Notes under the pieces: generated by a model | What the model saw: the letters and a program-made list of their open reading frames with translations, nothing else | Database searches by the model: none | Told to the model about the DNA's origin: nothing | Shown: positions 8,087 to 16,034 of the stretch, piece after piece | Layout of the letters: the number at the start of each line of letters is the position of its first letter | Numbering within the stretch: the stretch's first letter is position 1 | Assembly (NCBI GenBank): GCA_023134955.1 | Contig: JAGLUC010000384.1 | Location: 1-24,486, forward strand | Reading direction: 5' to 3' | Length of the DNA stretch: 24,486 nucleotides | DNA from: Methylococcales bacterium | GTDB taxonomy: Bacteria; Pseudomonadota; Gammaproteobacteria; Methylococcales; Methylomonadaceae | Made by a program: the position numbers and the translations under genes

Positions 8087-9130
8087 TTATTCTAATGAAA
8101 AAGTAGATAGTCCTTTTTCATCTAACATTTCCAAAACCATACCACCCCCTCTAGCAACACAAGTTAGTGGGTCATCAGCAATATATACAGGCAAGCCTGT
8201 TTCTTCTGAAATCAATCGGTCTATATCAGCTAACAAAGCACCACCACCTGTCAACACGATACCTTTTTTAGCGACATCAGATCCTAACTCAGGCGGTGTC
8301 TGCTCTAACGCAACCTTAACAGCCTCTACAATACCCGATAAAGGCTCCTGTAAAGCTTCTAAAATCTCATTACTATTTAAAGCAAAAGTACGCGGTATAC
8401 CTTCAGCCAAATTACGCCCTGTAACCTGAATCTCTTTTACCTCACTACCCGGATAAGCCGTACCTATTTCCTGTTTAATTTTTTCTGCTGTTGCATCACC
8501 AATTAATGTGCCGTAATTTCTACGAACATAATTTACGATTGCTTCATCAAAACGGTCACCACCAATTCTAACAGAGGCCGAGTAAACAATACCATTCAAT
8601 GAAATAACTGCCACTTCAGAAGTACCACCGCCAATATCTAAAACCATTGAACCATGTGCTTCTTCTACTGGTAAACCTGCGCCTACAGCCGCCGACATAG
8701 GTTCTTCAATCAAATAAACTTCTCTTGCACCTGCCATTGCGGCTGATTCTCGAATGGCTCGACGTTCAACCTGTGTCGATCCACAAGGCACACAAATTAA
8801 AATACGTGGGCTAGGACGTAATAATTTAGATTCATGAACCTTTTCAATAAAAAACCTTAACATTCTTTCTGTGACTGCAAAATCAGCAATCACACCATCT
8901 TTTAATGGTCGAATTGCAGTAATATTACCTGGTGTACGTCCCAGCATCATTTTCGCATCAGACCCGACAGCAGCAATTGTTTTTGCGCCCCTTACCCTAT
9001 CCTCCTTAATGGCTACAACAGAAGGTTCATTCAGTACAATTCCTTGCCCTGGAATATAAATTAAGGTATTAGCAGTACCTAAATCAATCGACAAATCATT
9101 AGAAAATAGTCCCCGAATTTTTTTGAACAT
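8087..9130 (-). CDS. mreB: Actin-like rod shape-determining protein MreB
   Basis: MreB is the cytoplasmic bacterial actin that polymerises under the membrane and orients the elongasome. At 347 residues it is the same length as E. coli MreB. The phosphate-1 motif is DLGTANTLIYIPGQG near residue 17. The phosphate-2 and connecting regions appear as VLDIGGGTSEVAV, and the adenosine motif as GIVLTGGGALL. The N-terminus (MFKKIRGLFSNDLSI) can form an amphipathic membrane-binding stretch. An 83-base gap separates it from mreC, the largest gap within the mre part of the cluster, so expression of mreB alone may be possible. It is the first gene of the minus-strand cluster and diverges from gatC. No strong Shine-Dalgarno is visible: GGGATACTG sits rather far upstream. 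Confidence 0.98.
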   Translation of the reverse strand: MFKKIRGLFSNDLSIDLGTANTLIYIPGQGIVLNEPSVVAIKEDRVRGAKTIAAVGSDAKMMLGRTPGNITAIRPLKDGVIADFAVTERMLRFFIEKVHESKLLRPSPRILICVPCGSTQVERRAIRESAAMAGAREVYLIEEPMSAAVGAGLPVEEAHGSMVLDIGGGTSEVAVISLNGIVYSASVRIGGDRFDEAIVNYVRRNYGTLIGDATAEKIKQEIGTAYPGSEVKEIQVTGRNLAEGIPRTFALNSNEILEALQEPLSGIVEAVKVALEQTPPELGSDVAKKGIVLTGGGALLADIDRLISEETGLPVYIADDPLTCVARGGGMVLEMLDEKGLSTFSLE

Positions 9131-9150
9131 CTTTAACAGTATCCCATAGG

Positions 9151-9180
9151 CGTATAAAATTCTTATACTTTAACAATCAA
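9151..9180 (-). promoter_or_regulatory. Candidate sigma-70 promoter for mreB and the cell-shape cluster
   Basis: On the minus strand TTGATT (9180-9175) lies 18 bases before TATACG (9156-9151), about 20 bases ahead of the mreB start codon. Both hexamers match 4 of 6 consensus positions. The whole 111-base gap between mreB and gatC is AT-rich and must hold the promoters of both divergent units. I could not pick a convincing gatC promoter beyond a TTAACA at 9170-9175 with poor spacing to any -10 element. Confidence 0.35.
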
Positions 9181-9241
9181 ATAGGCAATTAAGCAAGATA
9201 TAACGTATTATATTTAATATACACCCTTCGGAGTTAAAAAA

Positions 9242-9529
9242 ATGTCGTTAACGACTGATGAAGTTAAACAAATTGCCCATCTAGCAAGACTTGGTATTGA
9301 TGAAAAAGATATTGATACTTATGCCTCAGATTTATCCAATATGCTAAAGCTGATGACTCAAATGGGCGAAACAAATACAGATACTATTCAGCCTATGGCT
9401 CACCCTATGGATCAAGCGCAACGCTTACGTTCTGACATAACAGAAGAAATTAATCAGCGCGAACATTTTCAATCTATTGCCCCTCAAGTTGAGGCTGGTC
9501 TTTATTTAGTGCCTAAAGTGCTGGACTAA
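9242..9529 (+). CDS. gatC: Asp/Glu-tRNA amidotransferase subunit C
   Basis: GatC is the small subunit that wraps around and stabilises the GatA-GatB complex. The 95-residue product has the normal family length and pattern, including the N-terminal LTTDEVKQIAHLARL helix and the C-terminal PQVEAGLYLVPKVLD. The ATG at 9242 has CGGAG 7-11 bases upstream, a good ribosome binding site. It is the first gene of a three-gene plus-strand operon and sits 10 bases before gatA. The complex converts misacylated Glu-tRNA(Gln) or Asp-tRNA(Asn) to the correct amide form. Which one is used cannot be told without knowing whether glnS and asnS are present. Confidence 0.97.
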   Translation: MSLTTDEVKQIAHLARLGIDEKDIDTYASDLSNMLKLMTQMGETNTDTIQPMAHPMDQAQRLRSDITEEINQREHFQSIAPQVEAGLYLVPKVLD

Positions 9530-9539
9530 CAGAATTACT

Positions 9540-10991
9540 ATGTATAACAAAACGATTACAGAACAGGGCAAAGATTTACGTGCTGGCAAATACTCCAGTG
9601 TAGAACTGACCCAAACCTATTTAGATCGCATTAAAAAACATGCTGGCCTTAATTGTTTTATCACTGTCACAGAAGAGTTCGCCTTAAAAAGCGCACAAGC
9701 TGCTGATAAGTTATTAACAACGGGTAATGCCAGCTTATTAACAGGTATTCCCGTCGCTCAAAAAGATATTTTTTGCACACAAGGCATTAAAACTTCTTGT
9801 GGCTCAAAAATGTTAGATAATTTCAGCGCACCTTATAACGCAACCGTGATTGAAAATTTTAATCAATCGGGTGCAGTGATGCTGGGCAAACTTAATATGG
9901 ATGAGTTTGCCATGGGCTCATCCAATGAAACCAGTTTTTACGGTGCGGTACAAAATCCATGGGATACAAAAACAGTTCCTGGTGGTTCATCGGGTGGCTC
10001 AGCCTCTGCTGTTGCCGCAAGACTCACGTCTGCTGCAACTGGAACAGATACTGGCGGATCAATACGCCAACCGGCTTCTTTATGCGGAATTACTGGTTTA
10101 AAACCAACTTACGGTCGTGTCTCACGCTACGGTATGATTGCCTTTGCTTCTAGCTTGGATCAAGGTGGGCCAATGGCTAAATCAGCCGAAGATGCCGCTA
10201 TTTTGATGCAAACCATGGCTGGCTTTGACCCTAAAGACTCAACCAGTGTAGATCAAGCTGTTCCAGATTATTCTGCCGACTTAAACACCCCCCTTGCTGG
10301 ATTAAAAATTGGTATCCCTAAAGAATTCTTTAGTGAAGATTTGAACAGTGATATTGCCAGCACTATTGAAACGGCAATTAATGAATACAAAAAAATGGGT
10401 GCAGAAATAAAACAAGTTTCTTTGCCCAATATGAAACTGGCAATACCTGCTTACTATGTGATTGCTTCTGCCGAATGTTCTGCTAACTTATCTCGTTTTG
10501 ATGGTGTTCGATACGGCTACCGTTGCGATAATCCAGGCGACCTTAACGACTTATATACTCGCTCTCGCGGCGAAGCTTTTGGTCAGGAAGTAAAACGTCG
10601 TATATTAATGGGCACTTACGCTTTATCCGCAGGCTATTACGATGCCTATTACATTAAAGCTCAAAAAGTACGCCGCCTGATTAGTGAGGATTTTACTCGC
10701 GCATTATCTGAAGTTGATGTGTTGATGGGCCCCGTTTCTCCCACTACTGCTTTTGAGCAAGGCGCAAAAACGGGCGATCCCATTGAGATGTATCTGGCTG
10801 ACATTTACACCATTGCCATTAACTTAGCGGGTTTACCTGCCATGTCCATCCCTGCTGGCTTTGTTGAGCATAAACCTGTTGGTTTACAAATCATTGGTAA
10901 TTATTTTACTGAATCTCGCCTGCTTAATATTGCCCATCAATACCAGCAAGTAACAGACTGGCATCAACAAACACCCAAAGGTTTTGAATAA
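9540..10991 (+). CDS. gatA: Asp/Glu-tRNA amidotransferase subunit A
   Basis: GatA is the amidase subunit that releases ammonia from glutamine and channels it to GatB. The 483-residue protein carries the amidase signature. The Ser-cisSer-Lys triad is visible as K75 in AQKDIFCT, a serine in GGSSGGSASAVAA (residues 148-160) and the nucleophile S174 in TGGSIRQPA. The C-terminal GLPAMSIPAGF and PVGLQIIGNYF blocks are also typical. It lies 10 bases after gatC. Its own Shine-Dalgarno is weak, so coupled translation is likely. It overlaps nothing once the gatB start is placed at 11002. Confidence 0.98.
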   Translation: MYNKTITEQGKDLRAGKYSSVELTQTYLDRIKKHAGLNCFITVTEEFALKSAQAADKLLTTGNASLLTGIPVAQKDIFCTQGIKTSCGSKMLDNFSAPYNATVIENFNQSGAVMLGKLNMDEFAMGSSNETSFYGAVQNPWDTKTVPGGSSGGSASAVAARLTSAATGTDTGGSIRQPASLCGITGLKPTYGRVSRYGMIAFASSLDQGGPMAKSAEDAAILMQTMAGFDPKDSTSVDQAVPDYSADLNTPLAGLKIGIPKEFFSEDLNSDIASTIETAINEYKKMGAEIKQVSLPNMKLAIPAYYVIASAECSANLSRFDGVRYGYRCDNPGDLNDLYTRSRGEAFGQEVKRRILMGTYALSAGYYDAYYIKAQKVRRLISEDFTRALSEVDVLMGPVSPTTAFEQGAKTGDPIEMYLADIYTIAINLAGLPAMSIPAGFVEHKPVGLQIIGNYFTESRLLNIAHQYQQVTDWHQQTPKGFE

Positions 10992-11001
10992 GGAGAATAT
11001 G

Positions 11002-12432
11002 ATGGAATGGGAAACAGTTATTGGTCTGGAAATTCACGCTCAGCTAGCAACAAAATCTAAAATATTTTCTGCCGCATCAACTGCCTATGGTGCAGAGCCT
11101 AACACTCAAGCCTGTGCAGTTGACTTAGGCTTACCTGGTGTACTACCTGTACTTAACCAGGAAGTTGTGCGCATGGCGGTTAAGTTCGGTATGGCAATTG
11201 AGGCAGAAATTGCACCTTATTCAGTATTTGCCAGAAAAAATTATTTTTATCCTGATTTACCTAAAGGCTATCAAATCAGCCAAATGGATCATCCTATTGT
11301 CGGTATTGGTCATTTAGATATTGAAGTTGACGGCAAAACCAAACGCATTGGAATAACACGCGCCCATTTAGAAGAAGACGCAGGAAAATCACTACATGAA
11401 GACTTCCATGGCTTAACCGGTATTGATTTAAACAGAGCTGGCACACCTTTATTAGAAATTGTCTCAGAACCCGATATGCGTTCTGCTGCTGAAGCTGTGG
11501 CTTATATGCGTAAAATTCACGAATTAGTACGTTATTTGGAAATTTGTGATGGTAATATGCAAGAAGGCTCGTTTCGTTGTGATGCCAATGTCTCTGTTCG
11601 CCCAAAAGGTCAGGCAGAATACGGCACACGGGCAGAATTAAAAAATATCAATTCATTCAAATTTGTCGAAAAAGCCATTCTCATTGAAGTAGAAAGACAA
11701 ATTGATTTAATTGAATCAGGTGATAGCGTGGTACAAGAAACACGGCTATATGATTCAGATAAAAACGAAACTCGCTCAATGCGTAGTAAAGAAGAAGCCA
11801 ATGATTATCGTTACTTCCCTGATCCTGACTTATTACCTGTTGAAATTACAGATGAGTTACGCGCACAAGTTAAAGCGGATTTGCCCGAATTACCAACCGC
11901 TAAAAAACAACGCTTTAAAGAGCAATATGATCAAGACGATGAAACGGCAACCATTTTATCCTCATCTCGTCAATTGGCTGACTTTTACGAAACAGTGGTT
12001 AAATTATCCAACTGTGACAGTAAACTGTGCAGTAACTGGGTAACGGGGAATTTTCTGGGTGCTTTAAATAAAGCTAATCTTAACATTAAGCAAAGCCCTA
12101 TATACGCAGATCGCCTTGCAGGATTACTACGGCGCATTGCTGACAATACTATCTCAGGAAAAATTGCCAAACAGGTATTTGATTCAATGTGGGAATCAGA
12201 TGCAACGGCTGACGAAATCATCGACCAGCAAGGTTTAAAACAGATTACTGATACAGGCGCTATTGAAGCCATTATCGATAAAATCATTGCTGACAATCCT
12301 GATCAAGTCGCACAATATTTAAGTGGTAAAGATAAGGTCTTTGGCTTTTTTGTTGGACAAGCAATGAAGGCGACTCAAGGTAAGATTAACCCTGGAGAAG
12401 TTAATAAGATGTTAAAAGATAAGCTTAAATAA
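11002..12432 (+). CDS. gatB: Asp/Glu-tRNA amidotransferase subunit B
   Basis: GatB binds the misacylated tRNA and carries the kinase/transamidase site that phosphorylates and amidates the attached Glu or Asp. The PET112 signature KNYFYPDLPKGYQISQ and the C-terminal YqeY-like tail domain ending GEVNKMLKDKLK are clear. The start at 11002 (MEWETVIGLEIHAQ) has AGGAG 7-11 bases upstream. The ATG at 10999 is only 3 bases from that site, and a TTG at 10984 would overlap gatA, so both are less likely. The product is 476 residues, normal for the family. The gene follows gatA by 10 bases and ends ahead of a stem-loop. Confidence 0.97.
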   Translation: MEWETVIGLEIHAQLATKSKIFSAASTAYGAEPNTQACAVDLGLPGVLPVLNQEVVRMAVKFGMAIEAEIAPYSVFARKNYFYPDLPKGYQISQMDHPIVGIGHLDIEVDGKTKRIGITRAHLEEDAGKSLHEDFHGLTGIDLNRAGTPLLEIVSEPDMRSAAEAVAYMRKIHELVRYLEICDGNMQEGSFRCDANVSVRPKGQAEYGTRAELKNINSFKFVEKAILIEVERQIDLIESGDSVVQETRLYDSDKNETRSMRSKEEANDYRYFPDPDLLPVEITDELRAQVKADLPELPTAKKQRFKEQYDQDDETATILSSSRQLADFYETVVKLSNCDSKLCSNWVTGNFLGALNKANLNIKQSPIYADRLAGLLRRIADNTISGKIAKQVFDSMWESDATADEIIDQQGLKQITDTGAIEAIIDKIIADNPDQVAQYLSGKDKVFGFFVGQAMKATQGKINPGEVNKMLKDKLK

Positions 12433-12446
12433 CGACTATTGGAAGT

Positions 12447-12472
12447 ACCCTTAAAGCCAGACGCTTGAGGGT
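12447..12472. terminator. Stem-loop between convergent gatB and trmL
   Basis: ACCCTTAAAGC pairs with GCTTGAGGGT across a CAGAC loop, giving about ten base pairs with one bulged A and one G-T wobble. It starts 14 bases after the gatB stop. The plus-strand tail TCTCCTATTT is only moderately T-rich, so termination strength is uncertain. It lies between two convergent genes and could serve either direction. Confidence 0.6.
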
Positions 12473-12521
12473 TCTCCTATTTGACCAGCATTTCAAAGAA
12501 AAATTTTTCAAAATAACCAGT

Positions 12522-12992
12522 CTACTTTAATGCACCGCCCTTAAACCCTAACTGCTTCCACGCCTCAAACAGTACAATAGAAACGGTATTAGACAAGTTT
12601 AAACTCCGGCTTTCCGACATCATTGGCAAATACAGTTTTAAACCTTCATCATGCTGTCGCAAGAAACTATCAGGCAGCCCTCTGGTTTCTGGGCCAAACA
12701 TTAAAAAGTCACCGTCTTGAAAACTGACATCAGCATAGTTTTTTGTCCCTTTGGTGGTTAATGCAAATAACCGCCTGGGCTTGGCTTTTTCGATAAAATC
12801 ATCTAATGATGCATACTGATGTGCATTAACCCACTCATGATAATCTAAACCAGCCCTGCGCAGTTTTTTATCATCTAAAACAAAACCTAAAGGATGAATT
12901 AAATGCAACTGCGCGCCTGTATTGGCGCACAGTCTAATAATATTGCCTGTATTAGCCGGAATTTCTGGCTCAAACAAAACAATATTAAGCAT
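12522..12992 (-). CDS. trmL: tRNA (cytidine/uridine-34-2'-O)-methyltransferase
   Basis: TrmL is a SPOUT-class methyltransferase that 2'-O-methylates the wobble base of leucine tRNAs using S-adenosylmethionine. The product starting at ATG 12992 (MLNIVLFEPEIPANTGNIIR) is 156 residues, matching E. coli TrmL (157). The trefoil-knot motifs are present: NTGNIIRLCANTG near the N-terminus, MFGPETRGLP in the middle, and MMSESRSLNLSNTVSIVLFE near the C-terminus. The open frame extends 29 codons further into glgP, but that part is a shadow of glgP and is not conserved in character. The start lies 4 bases after the glgP stop with no clear Shine-Dalgarno, which suggests translational coupling to glgP. Confidence 0.95.
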   Translation of the reverse strand: MLNIVLFEPEIPANTGNIIRLCANTGAQLHLIHPLGFVLDDKKLRRAGLDYHEWVNAHQYASLDDFIEKAKPRRLFALTTKGTKNYADVSFQDGDFLMFGPETRGLPDSFLRQHDEGLKLYLPMMSESRSLNLSNTVSIVLFEAWKQLGFKGGALK

Positions 12993-12996
12993 TCTA

Positions 12997-15504
12997 TTAT
13001 TTAGTGGCATCCACAGCAGCCAAGCCCCAAATATCATCTGCATATTCAGAAATTGTTCTGTCTGTTGAAAACTTGCCACTGGATGCGGTATTTAGAATAC
13101 TCATTTTAGTCCAATACTCTCTGTCGCTATATGCTTCACTGACTCTTTCTTGAGCATCTATATAGCTACGAAAATCAGCAATGGTCATCCACGGATCATT
13201 TGAACTTTTTAACGAACCAATAATATCGTCAAAAATACCTTGCTCAAGTTGGTTAAAATGCCCACTTTCCAGTAAATCCATTACCGCTTTAATATCTTCA
13301 TCGGCATTAATCATTGCACAAGGGTTATAGTGAGATCTTAACTCTTCAACTTCCCCTTCAGTCAAACCAAACAAAAAGAAGTTTTCTTCACCCACTTCTT
13401 CACGTATCTCTACGTTAGCACCATCCAAAGTACCAACAGTTAAAGCACCATTCATCATAAACTTCATATTACCCGTTCCTGACGCTTCTTTTCCTGCGGT
13501 AGAAACCTGCTCTGACAAATCAGCCCCGATACAGATTTTTTCCATCGCTGAAACACGATAGTTAGGTAAAAACACTAATTTTAGTTTGTCACCGACATCA
13601 GGATCATTATTGACCACTTCTGCAACATTATTAATCAGTTTAATGGTTTTCTTTGCCATTACATAACCTGGCGCAGCTTTGCCACCAATTAATACACAAC
13701 GAGGCACCCAGTTTTCAGTGTCACCACGTTTAATTCTGTTATATAAATGAATAACATGTAAAACATTTAAAATTTGGCGCTTATACTCATGAATACGCTT
13801 AACCTGAACATCAAATAGAGCATCAACATTTATGCCTAATTCAACACCCAGCTCTTCTGTTTTATAATCGATTAATTGCTCTTTGTTTGCTTGCTTTAAT
13901 TGATACCATTTCTTTCTAAAAGCAGCTTTCTCTGCATAGGGTTTGAGTTTTTCTAATTGGGATAAATCTGTCACCCAGTCACTACCTATGGTTTTAGTGA
14001 TTAATCTAGCAAGATCAGGATTACACGCAGCTAACCAACGTCTTGGCGTTACCCCATTGGTTTTATTATTAAACTTTTCTGGCCATAATTGATAAAAGTC
14101 ATTAAATAAACCATTCTTCAATAATTGAGAATGTAATGCAGCCACGCCATTGACCGAAAAACTACCGACAATCGCCAAATAAGCCATACGAACCTGCTTA
14201 TCACCACCTTCTTCGATGATAGACATTTTGTTCAAGTATTCTGTTTTACCTGGCCAATGATCAGCCACTTCTGCCATAAAATGTGCATTAATTTCATAGA
14301 TAATCTCCATAATCCGCGGTAGCAAGTGCTGCATTAAACCTACAGACCATTTTTCCAACGCTTCAGGCAATAAAGTATGGTTGGTATAAGCCATGGTCTT
14401 ACGTGTAATACCCCAGGCTTCATTCCAGCTTAAACCATGCTCATCCATCAATAAACGCATTAATTCAGCCACTGAAATACTCGGATGGGTATCATTCAGC
14501 TGAAAACAGTTTTTCTCGGCAAATTTTTCAAAATTTTCACCATGTCGCCCAACCCAGTTTGCCACCACATCTTGTAGACTTGCAGAGGCTAACAAATACT
14601 GTTGCTTTAATCTTAAGACTTTACCATTTTCATTAGCATCATTTGGATACAGCACCATGGTAATATTTTCAGCTGTATTTTTTTCTGCAACTGATTCAGC
14701 ATATGCACCAGCATTAAACTCTTGCAGATTAAATTCATCTGTCGCTTCAGACTTCCATAAACGCAACGTATTCACCGTACCATTTTTATAACCTGGAATC
14801 GGTGTATCATAAGGAACGGCTAAAACATCATCGGTATTGACCCAGCTAACAACTTCCTTACCTCGCTCGTTAACATGTCTTTCTGTATGTCCGCCAAATT
14901 TTATACGCACTGTATATTCTGGGCGCTCAATTTCCCAGACATTACCATTACGTAACCAATGGTCAGGATTTTCTATCTGCTCACCATTTTTAATCACCTG
15001 GCTAAACATACCGTATTCATAACGTAAGCCATAACCCGTAACAGGCAACTGTAATGTTGCACAACTATCAATAAAACATGCCGCTAATCGACCTAAGCCA
15101 CCATTGCCTAATCCAGCATCTGGCTCACTATCAATCAATTCTTCCAGATCCAGACCTAGATCATATAAGGCTTTTTCAACGGTATTGGTAACACCTAGAT
15201 TTAACATGGCATTACTTAATGCTCGCCCCATTAAAAATTCCATTGAAATATAAAAAGCTTTTTTACAGTCCTCTTCTCTATAGGTATTGTATGTCTGCTT
15301 CCAGCGTTCAATCAGTCTGTCACTGACTGCCAAAGACAATGCTTCATAAGCATAGTGTGGAGAGCGGCAATGAGCATCCCTGCCCAGTCTATGGCTATAA
15401 TATCTTTTAAAATCAGCAATAAAATCACTTTTATCCAGACCTAAACTGGGAAGTACTGTTATATCTTTTTTTGGTTTGCTTTTTTCAAAGCATCTATTTG
15501 GCAT
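12997..15504 (-). CDS. glgP: Glycogen/starch/alpha-glucan phosphorylase
   Basis: This GT35 enzyme releases glucose-1-phosphate from alpha-1,4-glucans using phosphate and PLP. The 835-residue protein has the N-terminal domain with AFYISMEFLMGRALSNAMLNLG and GNGGLGRLAACFIDS. It also has the PLP-lysine signature EASGTGNMKFMMNGALTVG near residue 680 and the conserved RIHEYKRQ and NYRVSAMEK segments. The first 20 residues (to about TVLPSLGLDK) are a lysine-rich lead-in of no clear function. The ATG at 15504 has AAGAG upstream on the minus strand at workable spacing. No other glycogen gene lies in the window. Its partner downstream is trmL, an unrelated function. A roughly 200-bp repeat (15570-15766) sits directly upstream, so the promoter must lie in or beside that repeat. 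Confidence 0.97.
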   Translation of the reverse strand: MPNRCFEKSKPKKDITVLPSLGLDKSDFIADFKRYYSHRLGRDAHCRSPHYAYEALSLAVSDRLIERWKQTYNTYREEDCKKAFYISMEFLMGRALSNAMLNLGVTNTVEKALYDLGLDLEELIDSEPDAGLGNGGLGRLAACFIDSCATLQLPVTGYGLRYEYGMFSQVIKNGEQIENPDHWLRNGNVWEIERPEYTVRIKFGGHTERHVNERGKEVVSWVNTDDVLAVPYDTPIPGYKNGTVNTLRLWKSEATDEFNLQEFNAGAYAESVAEKNTAENITMVLYPNDANENGKVLRLKQQYLLASASLQDVVANWVGRHGENFEKFAEKNCFQLNDTHPSISVAELMRLLMDEHGLSWNEAWGITRKTMAYTNHTLLPEALEKWSVGLMQHLLPRIMEIIYEINAHFMAEVADHWPGKTEYLNKMSIIEEGGDKQVRMAYLAIVGSFSVNGVAALHSQLLKNGLFNDFYQLWPEKFNNKTNGVTPRRWLAACNPDLARLITKTIGSDWVTDLSQLEKLKPYAEKAAFRKKWYQLKQANKEQLIDYKTEELGVELGINVDALFDVQVKRIHEYKRQILNVLHVIHLYNRIKRGDTENWVPRCVLIGGKAAPGYVMAKKTIKLINNVAEVVNNDPDVGDKLKLVFLPNYRVSAMEKICIGADLSEQVSTAGKEASGTGNMKFMMNGALTVGTLDGANVEIREEVGEENFFLFGLTEGEVEELRSHYNPCAMINADEDIKAVMDLLESGHFNQLEQGIFDDIIGSLKSSNDPWMTIADFRSYIDAQERVSEAYSDREYWTKMSILNTASSGKFSTDRTISEYADDIWGLAAVDATK

Positions 15505-15569
15505 ATCATTTACTCTTTTAATTTTAAAAATTTATCTCTAATTGAATAATATATCTATCATAATCCTTT

Positions 15570-15766
15570 TATACTCTTCACGCTCAAGAATACCTCACCC
15601 AAGCACACAGCTTATTGCGATGATCGTTGCTTAATGCCATGAATGGCATGTAGTAGCAATTGCCGAGTAAAGTATTGAAATAGATTGCTATTCCTGCTAC
15701 TTTACGCCTAGCTCATCACAACAATCTACGCACTTGAATAAGGTATTCTTAAACATGAAGAGTATA
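15570..15766. repeat. MITE-like structured repeat, copy A (full length)
   Basis: This 197-bp element has near-perfect terminal inverted repeats of about 25 bases: TATACTCTTCACGCTC at the left against GAGTATA at the right end, with left arm 15570-15594 and right arm 15742-15766. Inside are the hairpin ATGCCAT-GA-ATGGCAT (15634-15649) and the stem GTAAAGTA (15667-15674) with TACTTTAC (15698-15705), which encloses AATAG-ATTG-CTATT. No open frame of note is present. It lies between glgP and secA, both on the minus strand. Related copies are at 19013-19129 and 20963-21162. The outermost TA on each side could be a TA target duplication, as made by IS630/Tc1-type transposases, but flanking sequence shows no longer duplication. 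Confidence 0.85.
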
Positions 15767-15999
15767 CTAAAGACTTTAATGATATTAATTTAAAGAAATC
15801 AATTTAATCATACGCTAAATAACTTGCTAACTATCACAAGGAACAGAGCCTTCCTGCATGAGTCAGATGAGGCTGAAGCCTCACTTCCAATATATAGCTT
15901 ATCTACAACTAACTTTCTTTTAAAAGTTTATCTATTTATTCGCTTAGGTATTTATGTTGTTTGTATCGTTAATTGGGAGACGGGGAAGTATTTGAAAAC
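15767..15999. other. Gene-free stretch between repeat copy A and the secA terminator
   Basis: About 230 AT-rich bases with no credible gene. A plus-strand frame opens at 15824, but it runs on into the secA coding sequence and has no recognisable product or ribosome binding site. The only structure I see is the short palindrome at 15868-15883. Confidence 0.6.
15868..15883. repeat. Short palindrome TGAGGCTGAAGCCTCA
   Basis: TGAGGCT and AGCCTCA are perfect inverted repeats around a two-base GA centre. The surrounding text (ACAGAGCCTTCCTGCATGAG before, CACTTCC after) looks like a decayed copy of the short palindromic repeats that many environmental bacteria scatter between genes. No second copy was found in this window. 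Confidence 0.5.
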
Positions 16000-16020
16000 T
16001 CCCACGAAAAAATCGTGGGA
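16000..16020 (-). terminator. Rho-independent terminator of secA
   Basis: TCCCACGA and TCGTGGGA form a perfect 8-bp stem around a 5-base loop. On the minus strand it begins 15 bases after the secA stop codon and is followed by GTTTTC. The GC-rich stem and short T tract fit an intrinsic terminator for secA. Confidence 0.8.
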
Positions 16021-16034
16021 ATATAAATATAGCG

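Noticed and set aside
8040..8429. Plus-strand frame of 129 codons antisense to mreB
   Set aside because: Shadow of the mreB C-terminal coding sequence; low-complexity Ser/Thr/Pro composition is typical of an antisense frame.
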